This document shows positions 1 to 6,688 of a DNA stretch of 47,072 bases, in pieces; position 1 is the stretch's first letter, and each line of letters begins with the position of its first letter. The stretch covers positions 1-47,072 of the forward strand of contig SVBJ01000014.1 of the NCBI GenBank assembly GCA_015058955.1, in the 5' to 3' direction. The stretch is from Erysipelotrichaceae bacterium (lineage in GTDB: Bacteria; Bacillota_I; Bacilli_A; Erysipelotrichales; Erysipelotrichaceae). The notes under the pieces were generated by a model that was not told the DNA's origin, searched no databases, and saw nothing but the letters and a program-made list of their open reading frames with translations. The translations under genes and the position numbers were made by a program.

Positions 1-52
1 TGCGACCCCCTGGTCCCAAACCAGGTGCACTACCAAGCTGTGCAACATCCCG
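1..52 (-). tRNA. tRNA-Pro (anticodon TGG), 3' part cut off by the window edge
   Basis: Read on the minus strand from position 52, the sequence has an acceptor strand CGGGATG, a D arm with GGTAG in its loop, and an anticodon stem CCTGG/CCAGG closing a 7-base loop TTTGGGA, so the anticodon is TGG (proline). The variable loop and the start of the T arm follow before the window ends. The T-loop and acceptor 3' strand lie outside, so the clover-leaf cannot be fully checked. Confidence 0.88.
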
Positions 53-116
53 ACTTCTTCAGCGCTTTATGATTTTAACATACATCTCAAATTACTTCAA
101 CAATTTTTATTAAGTG

Positions 117-145
117 TTCATAAAAATTTTTCAATGAGGTAAAAT
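117..145 (+). promoter_or_regulatory. possible rimO promoter
   Basis: TTCATA (117-122) and TAAAAT (140-145) are separated by 17 bases, and the -10 ends 6 bases before the rimO ATG. A GAGG at 136-139 could also act as a ribosome binding site if transcription starts further upstream, so this promoter is uncertain. Confidence 0.35.
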
Positions 146-151
146 AAGGTT

Positions 152-1438
152 ATGAAAATAGGTTTAGTATCTTTAGGCTGCAGCAAGAATCTGATCGATA
201 CGCAGACAGCCATGAAATTCTTAAGCAAACAGGGACATATATTTACGGCCAATGTCAGAGATGCTGACGTCATTATAGTAAATACCTGTGCTTTTATCAA
301 TGATGCCAAGCAGGAATCAATTGATACCATTCTGGAAATGGCCGATTACAAATCCGGCAGATGCCAGAAGCTGCTGGTAATGGGCTGTCTGGCTCAGCGT
401 TACTGTAAGGATCTGCAGGCCGCCATGCCGGAAGTTGACCGCTTCATTACCATTGATGAATACCCGCACCTTGAAGAGATCCTGAAAAGCGAGATCGAAC
501 CGGCAGGGGACAGTGAGGAGAAAACGGTTCTGGCCACCAAGCCATGGACAGCTTATCTGCGCATTTCCGATGGCTGTAACAACCGCTGTGCCTTCTGTGC
601 GATTCCTTACATCAGAGGTCCATATCGCTCAGTTCCTTTTGAGGAACTGATAAATCAGGCCAGTGAACTGGAATCACTGGGAGTCAAGGAAATAAATCTC
701 ATTGCCCAGGATACCAGCCGTTATGGGTTTGATCTGTATCATGAAAACAGACTGCTTGATCTGCTGAAGGAATTAAACAGAATGAATTTCCACTGGATCA
801 GAGTGCTGTATCTCTATCCGGATCTTATCACTAAGGAATTCCTGGTTGAAATGAAGAAACTGGATAAGGTACTGCCTTACTTTGACATGCCGGTACAGCA
901 TGGTTCTGACCGACTGCTGAAAGCCATGAGAAGGATCACGGACAGTAATAAGATAGCTGAACTGACAGGTTGGATAAGAGAAGTGTTTGAAGATCCGACA
1001 TTGAGAACTACCGTGATCGTCGGTTTCCCATCTGAAACAAGATATGACTTCCGGGATCTGATCAAAATGGTTTCTGAAGTCCGCTGGGACCATCTGGGAG
1101 CCTTTAAATATTCCCGTGAGGAAAATACCGAAGCTTATTCAATGAAGCCTCAGGTGGCTAAAAAGACGATGCAGAACCGTCTGGATAAGATCATGATATT
1201 ACAGCAGGGCATTGACACGGAAGCCAAGGAAAAATATCTGGGCAAGACAATGGAAGTTCTCATTGAAGGTAAGGATGCCATCAAGAATCTGTATATCGGA
1301 AGAAACAGAACCCAGGCTCCTGATAACATTGATGGCATGACCATCTTTACCTCTGACAGACAGCTTGAACCAGGCGAATTTGTCAATGTCAGAATAACAC
1401 GCATTCAGGGATATGACATGTATGGAGAAACCGTATGA
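152..1438 (+). CDS. rimO: ribosomal protein S12 methylthiotransferase RimO
   Basis: This is a radical SAM enzyme of the methylthiotransferase family, predicted to methylthiolate the conserved aspartate of ribosomal protein S12. The N-terminal UPF0004 domain has its three cluster cysteines in GCSKN (near residue 10), NTCAF (near 46) and MGCLAQ (near 80). The radical SAM motif CNNRCAFC lies near residues 147-154, and a TRAM-like domain ends the protein. At 428 residues it has family length. The cytosolic RimO start MKIGLVSLGCSKN, without an extension, favours RimO over MiaB. Its last bases overlap the ATG of the transketolase gene (ATGA), so the two are translationally coupled. Confidence 0.95.
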   Translation: MKIGLVSLGCSKNLIDTQTAMKFLSKQGHIFTANVRDADVIIVNTCAFINDAKQESIDTILEMADYKSGRCQKLLVMGCLAQRYCKDLQAAMPEVDRFITIDEYPHLEEILKSEIEPAGDSEEKTVLATKPWTAYLRISDGCNNRCAFCAIPYIRGPYRSVPFEELINQASELESLGVKEINLIAQDTSRYGFDLYHENRLLDLLKELNRMNFHWIRVLYLYPDLITKEFLVEMKKLDKVLPYFDMPVQHGSDRLLKAMRRITDSNKIAELTGWIREVFEDPTLRTTVIVGFPSETRYDFRDLIKMVSEVRWDHLGAFKYSREENTEAYSMKPQVAKKTMQNRLDKIMILQQGIDTEAKEKYLGKTMEVLIEGKDAIKNLYIGRNRTQAPDNIDGMTIFTSDRQLEPGEFVNVRITRIQGYDMYGETV

Positions 1439-2253
1439 GTGAACTTGAAACAATCGCTAACAGAATGCGCATTAACATCATCAGAATGATACATGCTGCC
1501 AACAGCGGTCATCCCGGCGGATCCTTAAGCTGTGCAGACATCATTGCCACTCTGTATTTCAGGATAATGAATGTTAATAAAGATAACATAAACAGTACCA
1601 ACAGAGACCGCTTCATTCTGTCAAAGGGACACCGGTGTGAAACTCTCTATGCTGCTCTGACAGAAATGGGAGTTATACCTCAGGAGGAACTGCTGACATT
1701 CCGTAAGTTCGGTTCTCGTCTGCAGGGACATCCAAGCATGAACAAGTGTCCGGGAGTAGACATGTCTTCCGGTTCATTGGGCCAGGGTCTATCAGTCGGT
1801 GTAGGGATGGCAATAGCCAATAAGATGGATGGAAATCCCAACCGTGTGTATGTATTATGCGGGGATGGAGAATGTCAGGAAGGAATGATCTGGGAACGGG
1901 CCATGTCCCGGTCTCATTATCAGCTTGATAATCTGTGTCTGATCGTTGACCATAACTACCTGCAGTCTGATGGACACATCCGTGAAATAATGAATAATTC
2001 TCCATTGGGAAAGAAATTCGACTCCTTTGGCTGGAATGTCTTCGGAGTAGACGGACATGATCCGGATGTACTTACCGCTGCCTTAATGCGGGCCAAGACC
2101 GTAAAGGACAAGCCAACTGTCATCATAGCCGAAACAGTAAAGGGGAAGGGTGTCAGCTTCATGGAAAATGAACCAGACTGGCATGGCAAGGGAATAAATG
2201 ATCAGCAGTATGATCAGGCCATCAGGGAACTGCGGGGTGAAGATCATGAGTAA
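1435..2253 (+). CDS. transketolase, N-terminal (thiamine diphosphate-binding) subunit
   Basis: This 272-residue protein is the first half of a split transketolase of the pentose phosphate pathway. Visible landmarks are SGHPGGSLSCADI near residues 23-35, the SKGHR segment that helps bind the substrate, and the thiamine diphosphate motif GDGECQEGMIWE, which continues to a conserved NHNYLQ-like segment (here DHNYLQ). It starts within the rimO stop codon and overlaps the next gene by 8 bases, so the two subunits should be made together. Separate N and C subunits are common in Bacillota and archaea. DXS is less likely, because DXS is a single chain of about 620 residues. Confidence 0.93.
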   Translation: MSELETIANRMRINIIRMIHAANSGHPGGSLSCADIIATLYFRIMNVNKDNINSTNRDRFILSKGHRCETLYAALTEMGVIPQEELLTFRKFGSRLQGHPSMNKCPGVDMSSGSLGQGLSVGVGMAIANKMDGNPNRVYVLCGDGECQEGMIWERAMSRSHYQLDNLCLIVDHNYLQSDGHIREIMNNSPLGKKFDSFGWNVFGVDGHDPDVLTAALMRAKTVKDKPTVIIAETVKGKGVSFMENEPDWHGKGINDQQYDQAIRELRGEDHE

Positions 2254-3178
2254 GACGGAAATCAGAGATGCCTATGGCAAGGCCCTTGTCAGACTGGCAT
2301 TAAGCAATCCTGATGTAGTTGTTGTGGATGTCGATGTTTCCAAGCCGATCAGATCAGCGGAATTTGAAAAGGTGGCACCGGAAAGACACTTCAATTTCGG
2401 TATTGCTGAAGGCAACATGATGGGCGTGGCAGCAGGACTGGCCTTAAGCGGCAAGATTCCTTTTGCCAACAGTTTTGCAATATTTGCAGCTGGGCGAGGC
2501 TATGAACAGATCAGAAATTCCATTGCTTCACCGCATCTCAATGTCAAGATCGTCGGTTCTCATGCCGGATTCTCACCGCGCATTGACGGGGCAAGTCACC
2601 AGTGTCTCGAAGACATTGCTTTGATGAGAGTATTGCCGGGTATGACGGTAATTCAGCCATGTGACGAAAGAGAAACCATTCAGGCGATTCAGGCTGCCGC
2701 TGAATTCAAAGGACCTGTATATATCAGATTAAGCCGCAGCCGGGTTGAAGATGTCTATGATGACGATTACAGATTTGAGCTGGGTAAGGCCGTAGTACTG
2801 CATGAAGGAGAATCGGCGGTTGTGATGTTTGCCAGCGGTACGATGGTACAGCGTTCATTGCAGGCGGTTGAACTGCTTAAGCGGAAAGGAATTGATCCTA
2901 CGGTGATCAATGTTCATACGATAAAGCCTCTGGATCAGGAAACTGTATTGAGATTCGCTGAAAAAGCTTCGCTGATAGTAACTCTTGAAGAACACAGCGT
3001 CATCGGAGGACTAGGCGGGGCCATTGCGGAATTACTGGCAGCACACTGTCCGAGAAAACAGCTGTTTATCGGAGTACATGACCAGTTCGGTGAAACAGGA
3101 ACAGTGGAACAACTGTTTGAAAAGCACGGTCTGACCGCTGAAAAGATCGCTGAAAGCATAGAAAAAGCAACCTTATAG
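2246..3178 (+). CDS. transketolase, C-terminal (pyrimidine-binding) subunit
   Basis: This is the second half of the split transketolase (310 residues). It has the pyrimidine-binding domain with the FNFGIAEGNMMGVAAGLA segment, whose Glu normally activates thiamine diphosphate, the central SHAGFSPRIDGASHQ segment, and a C-terminal transketolase domain (TLEEHSVIGGLGGA). The frame is open upstream to 2198, but ATG 2246 is chosen because MSKTEIRDAYGKAL is the usual family start and a GGGGTGA ribosome binding site precedes it. The gene is followed by a strong terminator. With rimO it forms a three-gene transcription unit. Confidence 0.93.
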   Translation: MSKTEIRDAYGKALVRLALSNPDVVVVDVDVSKPIRSAEFEKVAPERHFNFGIAEGNMMGVAAGLALSGKIPFANSFAIFAAGRGYEQIRNSIASPHLNVKIVGSHAGFSPRIDGASHQCLEDIALMRVLPGMTVIQPCDERETIQAIQAAAEFKGPVYIRLSRSRVEDVYDDDYRFELGKAVVLHEGESAVVMFASGTMVQRSLQAVELLKRKGIDPTVINVHTIKPLDQETVLRFAEKASLIVTLEEHSVIGGLGGAIAELLAAHCPRKQLFIGVHDQFGETGTVEQLFEKHGLTAEKIAESIEKATL

Positions 3179-3196
3179 TTGCTCTAAAGACATATG

Positions 3197-3224
3197 AAAA
3201 GTGCTGTATTTCAGCACTTTTTTG
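3197..3224. terminator. bidirectional intrinsic terminator
   Basis: AAAAGTGCTG (3197-3206) pairs perfectly with CAGCACTTTT (3212-3221) around a 5-base loop. There is a T run on the plus strand and an A run upstream that serves the minus strand. It separates the convergent transketolase and XRE/S24 genes. Confidence 0.9.
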
Positions 3225-3226
3225 AT

Positions 3227-3835
3227 TTAAGAGAACTTTATGCGGTTGTGGAGGACCTTGCCGACGATCCTGACCTGTTTTTCCTGCTGATCTTCTCTGG
3301 TGAGAACGATCGGTTCATAGTTTTCGTTGGCAGGTTCCAGGATCATGGCGTCATCGGTATACTTTACATATTTGACAGTTGCTTCATTATCAATCAGGAC
3401 AACTCCGATGTCACCGTTGTCAAGGTAATCCTGCTGTCTGACATAGATCAGATCCCCCGGAAGAATGCGGGCGTCCTTCATTGAATCCCCGGTTACTTCC
3501 AGATAGAAACAGTTACCGTGAGCGGCATCATCAGGAATGACATGTTCAAAGCCCAGATAGTTCTGATCAGCCAGGATAGGGGTACCGCCTCTGACCAGCC
3601 CAAGCACCGGGATCTCATTGGATGGTCTGACAGTAAGGTCAATGTTCATGATGTCATCGACTTCAACATTAAACAGCTGAGCTATCTTCTGAATGGTCTT
3701 ATATGGCGGGACAGCTGATCCGTCTTCCCATTTCTGAATGGTAGTAAAGGAAGTATATCCCAGATGTTCAGCCAGAAAAGGCTGAGAGTAATTGTTCTTT
3801 CTTCTCAGAAATCTGAGGTTCTTGCCAAAGTTCAT
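3227..3835 (-). CDS. LexA-like repressor: XRE helix-turn-helix plus S24 peptidase
   Basis: This 202-residue regulator has an XRE-type HTH at residues about 5-60 (LAEHLGYTSFTTIQKWEDG) and an S24 self-cleavage domain. The catalytic Ser lies in the GDSM motif near residue 114 and the Lys in EATVKY near residue 150. A linker and cleavage-site-like segment, GLVRGGTPILA, lies between them. The architecture is that of phage CI-like and LexA-like proteins that self-cleave on RecA filaments. The HTH is XRE rather than the winged LexA type, so it may be this lineage's SOS repressor or a dedicated stress repressor. The ATG at 3835 has a GGAGG site. It is divergent from a small gene, with palindromes over both promoters. 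Confidence 0.88.
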   Translation of the reverse strand: MNFGKNLRFLRRKNNYSQPFLAEHLGYTSFTTIQKWEDGSAVPPYKTIQKIAQLFNVEVDDIMNIDLTVRPSNEIPVLGLVRGGTPILADQNYLGFEHVIPDDAAHGNCFYLEVTGDSMKDARILPGDLIYVRQQDYLDNGDIGVVLIDNEATVKYVKYTDDAMILEPANENYEPIVLTREDQQEKQVRIVGKVLHNRIKFS

Positions 3836-3858
3836 AGTAAAGCCTCCGTTTAACTTTA

Positions 3859-3887
3859 TTATAATTCATATTGAAAACAAATCAAGT
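3859..3887 (-). promoter_or_regulatory. promoter of the XRE/S24 gene with a candidate operator in its spacer
   Basis: On the minus strand, TTGATT (3881-3886) and a perfect TATAAT (3859-3864) are 16 bases apart. The partial palindrome TTCATATTGAA (3866-3876; TTCA/TGAA arms) lies between them, the expected place for an autorepressor site. Confidence 0.65.
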
Positions 3888-3904
3888 ATTTTCAGGATAA
3901 CACA

Positions 3905-3933
3905 TTGAATCATATTCAAGTAATGGTTATAAT
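3905..3933 (+). promoter_or_regulatory. promoter of the 74-residue gene overlapped by a perfect palindrome
   Basis: TTGAAT (3905-3910) and TATAAT (3928-3933) are 17 bases apart. The palindrome TTGAATCATATTCAA (3905-3919, 6-3-6) covers the -35. The -10 ends 6 bases before the ATG at 3940, so the transcript is probably leaderless. Confidence 0.7.
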
Positions 3934-3939
3934 AAAGAT

Positions 3940-4164
3940 ATGAAAACAGCAGTAGATGTCATATGCCTTTATCCGCAGAACGGATTAATAAAACCGTTAT
4001 TCATCATCTGGAATAACGGTGCAAGATATCCTATTGATTCTGTTGACCAGATCGTTCCGGTCGCTGACGGGGAAGTATGCGGAGTGCGCTACAGCTGCCG
4101 CTTGGGCAAACATCAGCGTTACCTGTTTCTGGAGAACGGTAAATGGTTCATTGACAGATCATAG
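3940..4164 (+). CDS. small protein divergent from the S24 repressor, possibly damage-inducible
   Basis: This protein has 74 residues and no signal peptide or membrane segment. Its pattern (GLIKPLFIIWNNGARYPID near the N-terminus, VRYSCRL, then RYLFLENGKWFID at the end) resembles small proteins encoded beside dinB or lexA-like genes in several Bacillota. That resemblance is from memory and was not searched. The gene has its own promoter, apparently under the control of the divergent S24 repressor, and no Shine-Dalgarno. It overlaps the convergent TraB-like gene by 6 bases. The composition, strong promoter and well-formed beta-rich sequence argue that it is a real gene. The function is unknown; an SOS accessory role is inference only. 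Confidence 0.72.
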   Translation: MKTAVDVICLYPQNGLIKPLFIIWNNGARYPIDSVDQIVPVADGEVCGVRYSCRLGKHQRYLFLENGKWFIDRS

Positions 4165-4177
4165 TTTTTCTATGATC
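4157..4177. other. hairpin spanning two convergent stop codons
   Basis: GATCATAG (4157-4164) pairs perfectly with CTATGATC (4170-4177) around five T. The stop codons of the small gene (TAG 4162-4164) and the TraB-like gene (TGA, minus, 4159-4161) both lie in the left arm. There is no following T run, so it is not a classical terminator, but it could block read-through or stabilise 3' ends. Confidence 0.6.
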
Positions 4178-5322
4178 TTGGAGAAGATGTTCAGTCCGCT
4201 CAGTATCGTACCAAGCGTACTGCCTACATTGGCCAGAATGACGACCATCAGGACCTTCAGGACTCTGTTGGAGAAGAATGTCTTAACTGAACCAAGGTCA
4301 TCGGAAACCTTCTGAAAATCCTCGACTGTAGGTTTTCTGATGTAAGCCTCTGTCAGACCGGCAAACCAGCCGGCTGCCAGTAAGGGATTCAGAGATGTTA
4401 TCGGGGCAACCAGGAAAGCAACCAGAATGGAAATGATGTGACCGCCAGCCAGAAGTGTACCCAGGGCGCTGGCAGTTCCGTTGAACAGGATCCAGGTCTT
4501 GATCTGCTGTAATCCGATCTCCTTATCCTTGCTGAAGGAGAACAATATTAACAGGATGATGGCCACTGGTAATATCCAGGATGCGATCCTGCTGGCAGTG
4601 CTTTTAGGAGGGATCTCATCGAACTCCTTTATATCATAATCTTCATTAATATGCTTCTGAACGCCAATGGTATGCGCAGCACCCATGACTGCCACGATAT
4701 TGGTACCGGGTGCATTTTTGATTTTATAGGCAAGATACTTGTCTCTTTCCGTAATCAGCACTTCAGCAACATTAGGGAAGGCCTTGGATACTTCTTCCAG
4801 GGCAGCACTGAGTGCTTCGGACTGCTGCAGGTTATTGAGTTCCTGTTCAGATATTTCCTCGTCGTCAAAGATGGAAGAGACAATTACATTTAATAATCTG
4901 ATCTTATCCTTAGCAGTAAGCTTGCGCCAGGTTCTCTTGAAGGTGGTCTGGATATTGCGGTCAGCCAGGACCAGATTGGCTCCTGACTGTTCTGCCTTGT
5001 TCATGGCCGTGATCATTTCATTTCCGGTCTGTGATCCCAGATGCTTAGCCAGTCTTTTCTGATAACTGCCCAGGATCAGGTTAGCCAGAACATAGCCGAC
5101 TCTTTTTTCCTTAATGATCTTTACAATGTCGGTATTTTTGAATTTGTCCGGATTCTTCAGGGATTCATAACGGCTCTGATCCAGTTCAATGCAGATGGTA
5201 TCCGGCTGCAGTTCATCAATGGTAGCCGCAACCAGTTCGGCACTGTTCTTTGATACATGTGCTGTCGGTATCAGTGTTATGTTCTTTCCGTTGCATTCCA
5301 GTTTAATTACTTCAATATCCAT
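4159..5322 (-). CDS. TraB/PrgY (TIKI-like) family membrane protein
   Basis: This 387-residue protein has an N-terminal soluble TraB domain and four or so C-terminal membrane segments (from SRIASWILPVAIILLILFSF onward, residues about 245-385). The family motifs PTAHVSKNSAE (near residue 18) and GAAHTIGVQKHI (near 216) contain the conserved His residues shared with TIKI-type metalloproteases. PrgY of Enterococcus limits pheromone activity, but most members have no known job. The frame is open to 5454; ATG 5322 is chosen because it has an AGGTG site and a promoter directly upstream (TTGCCA, 16 bases, TATAAT). It is divergent from the c-di-AMP cyclase operon. Confidence 0.85.
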   Translation of the reverse strand: MDIEVIKLECNGKNITLIPTAHVSKNSAELVAATIDELQPDTICIELDQSRYESLKNPDKFKNTDIVKIIKEKRVGYVLANLILGSYQKRLAKHLGSQTGNEMITAMNKAEQSGANLVLADRNIQTTFKRTWRKLTAKDKIRLLNVIVSSIFDDEEISEQELNNLQQSEALSAALEEVSKAFPNVAEVLITERDKYLAYKIKNAPGTNIVAVMGAAHTIGVQKHINEDYDIKEFDEIPPKSTASRIASWILPVAIILLILFSFSKDKEIGLQQIKTWILFNGTASALGTLLAGGHIISILVAFLVAPITSLNPLLAAGWFAGLTEAYIRKPTVEDFQKVSDDLGSVKTFFSNRVLKVLMVVILANVGSTLGTILSGLNIFSKIIEKL

Positions 5323-5340
5323 TTTATTCACCTGTCTACT

Positions 5341-5368
5341 ATTATACTCTACAGTTTTTCCCTGGCAA
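5341..5368 (-). promoter_or_regulatory. promoter of the TraB-like gene
   Basis: On the minus strand, TTGCCA (5363-5368) and TATAAT (5341-5346) are separated by 16 bases. The -10 lies 18 bases upstream of ATG 5322, leaving room for the AGGTG ribosome binding site. Confidence 0.65.
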
Positions 5369-5421
5369 TTTCCATTAAGAATCACATACTTTTCGGGTTT
5401 AACTGTCTGTTGCAGATATGT

Positions 5422-5427
5422 TATAAT
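5422..5427 (+). promoter_or_regulatory. -10 box of the dacA/envelope operon
   Basis: A perfect TATAAT lies 25 bases upstream of the cyclase ATG, with an AGAGGA ribosome binding site in between. The best-spaced -35 (TTAACT, 5399-5404) is weak, so the promoter may need an activator or rely on the -10. Confidence 0.5.
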
Positions 5428-5452
5428 ACTTAAATGAAAAGAGGAATTCAAC

Positions 5453-6688
5453 ATGAATGTTCAGTTTACATATGAGTCAGTAATAAGGTATCTGCAGATC
5501 GGTGCAGATATCGCTGTTGTCTGGCTGTTGTTAAATTATATCATTAAGGTTGCCAAGGCTTCGCAGAAGACTGTTCAGCTTTTCCAGGGCATTCTTCTGA
5601 TCCTGATCGTTCAGGCAATTGCCAAATACCGGGGTCTTAACACTGTTGCCGTCATTACCGACAACATCGTATCCTGGGGCTTTCTGGCAATAATTGTCGT
5701 CTTCCAGCCGGAAGTAAGAGCTATTCTGGAAAGACTGGGCAAGAGCAACGCCCTGGCCCGTATTTCCGTATTAAGCCACAATGAAAAGGAAAGACTGGTC
5801 GATGAACTGGTAGCTGCCACAGCTAATCTGTCAAGTTCTCAGACCGGTGCTCTGATCACTCTTGAACAGAGCCAGTTCCTCAATGAATATGTCAATACCG
5901 GAGTAAAGCTTAACTCTGTTGTTTCTGCTGAATTATTATGTTCGATCTTCCAGACAACCACACCGTTGCATGACGGTGCTGTCATCATTCAGGGTGACCG
6001 CATTGCCTGTGCTTCCGCATACTTCCCGCCGACTACCATGGATCTGCCTTCCAGATACGGAGCCAGACACAGAGCGGCAATCGGTATTTCAGAAGTATCA
6101 GATGCCATCACAATCGTTGTTTCCGAGGAAACCGGACGTGTTGCCATCACCAGAGACGGCAAGATCCTGCAGATGAATGAGCACAAACTGCGCAATTATC
6201 TGGAAAAGATCCTGCTGGACAAGGAAGTTGTCAAGGGCAAGAGCACTAACGTGGCTTCCGCTGATTCCGTATCAGTGGAAAAACTGGTATCACGGAGTGA
6301 AGCATCCAGTGATGAGGAAATTGATTTCAAAGTTGATGATCACAGTGAAAACGAAAAGATGATGAAGACTTTCCAGTTCACTGATTTCAAGGCTGATGTT
6401 GACAAGGAAGAAAAGGATGTCTTCCGCAGAAAGAGCCAGAGCAATCCGGTCGTCAAGCAGATCGTTACTGAAATTGCCAACGAAAGAAAACGGGAACTGG
6501 CTGAACTGAACAACACCAGTGATGTCAAGGCTGACATCAAGATCAAGACCGTCGCCGTTCCTAAGGATACGATCACTGAACCTCAGCAGATCGAACATTT
6601 CGATGTTGAGGAAGTTTTTGAAACGATCAAGACTCAGAAAATCGTTGAAGGAAACAAATCAACTGATAAGGAAGGGGGTAAGGACTAA
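5453..6688 (+). CDS. dacA: membrane diadenylate cyclase CdaA (DacA) with a C-terminal extension
   Basis: CdaA condenses two ATP into cyclic di-AMP, a regulator of osmolyte transport and cell wall balance. Three hydrophobic segments occupy residues about 12-90, followed by the DAC domain with the DGA motif at residues 174-176 and RHR at 205-207, both intact. Most CdaA proteins have about 270 residues. This one has 411, with a hydrophilic, Lys/Glu/Asp-rich tail from about residue 265 that has no recognisable fold. It is the first gene of the dacA-cdaR-glmM operon, and its stop overlaps the cdaR start (TAATG). Confidence 0.95.
   Translation: MNVQFTYESVIRYLQIGADIAVVWLLLNYIIKVAKASQKTVQLFQGILLILIVQAIAKYRGLNTVAVITDNIVSWGFLAIIVVFQPEVRAILERLGKSNALARISVLSHNEKERLVDELVAATANLSSSQTGALITLEQSQFLNEYVNTGVKLNSVVSAELLCSIFQTTTPLHDGAVIIQGDRIACASAYFPPTTMDLPSRYGARHRAAIGISEVSDAITIVVSEETGRVAITRDGKILQMNEHKLRNYLEKILLDKEVVKGKSTNVASADSVSVEKLVSRSEASSDEEIDFKVDDHSENEKMMKTFQFTDFKADVDKEEKDVFRRKSQSNPVVKQIVTEIANERKRELAELNNTSDVKADIKIKTVAVPKDTITEPQQIEHFDVEEVFETIKTQKIVEGNKSTDKEGGKD

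Noticed and set aside
1435-3178. Transketolase as one gene broken by a frameshift
   Set aside because: The break falls at the natural subunit boundary, the second part has its own ATG and ribosome binding site, and split transketolases are common in Bacillota.
1435-3178. Split DXS instead of transketolase
   Set aside because: The SGHPGGSLSCADI and SKGHR segments and the two-subunit form fit transketolase; DXS is a single long chain.
3194-3484. Plus-strand frame of 96 codons over the S24 repressor gene
   Set aside because: It overlaps the terminator and a gene with intact motifs on the other strand, and its translation shows no domain. It is a chance frame, like other antisense frames in this window.
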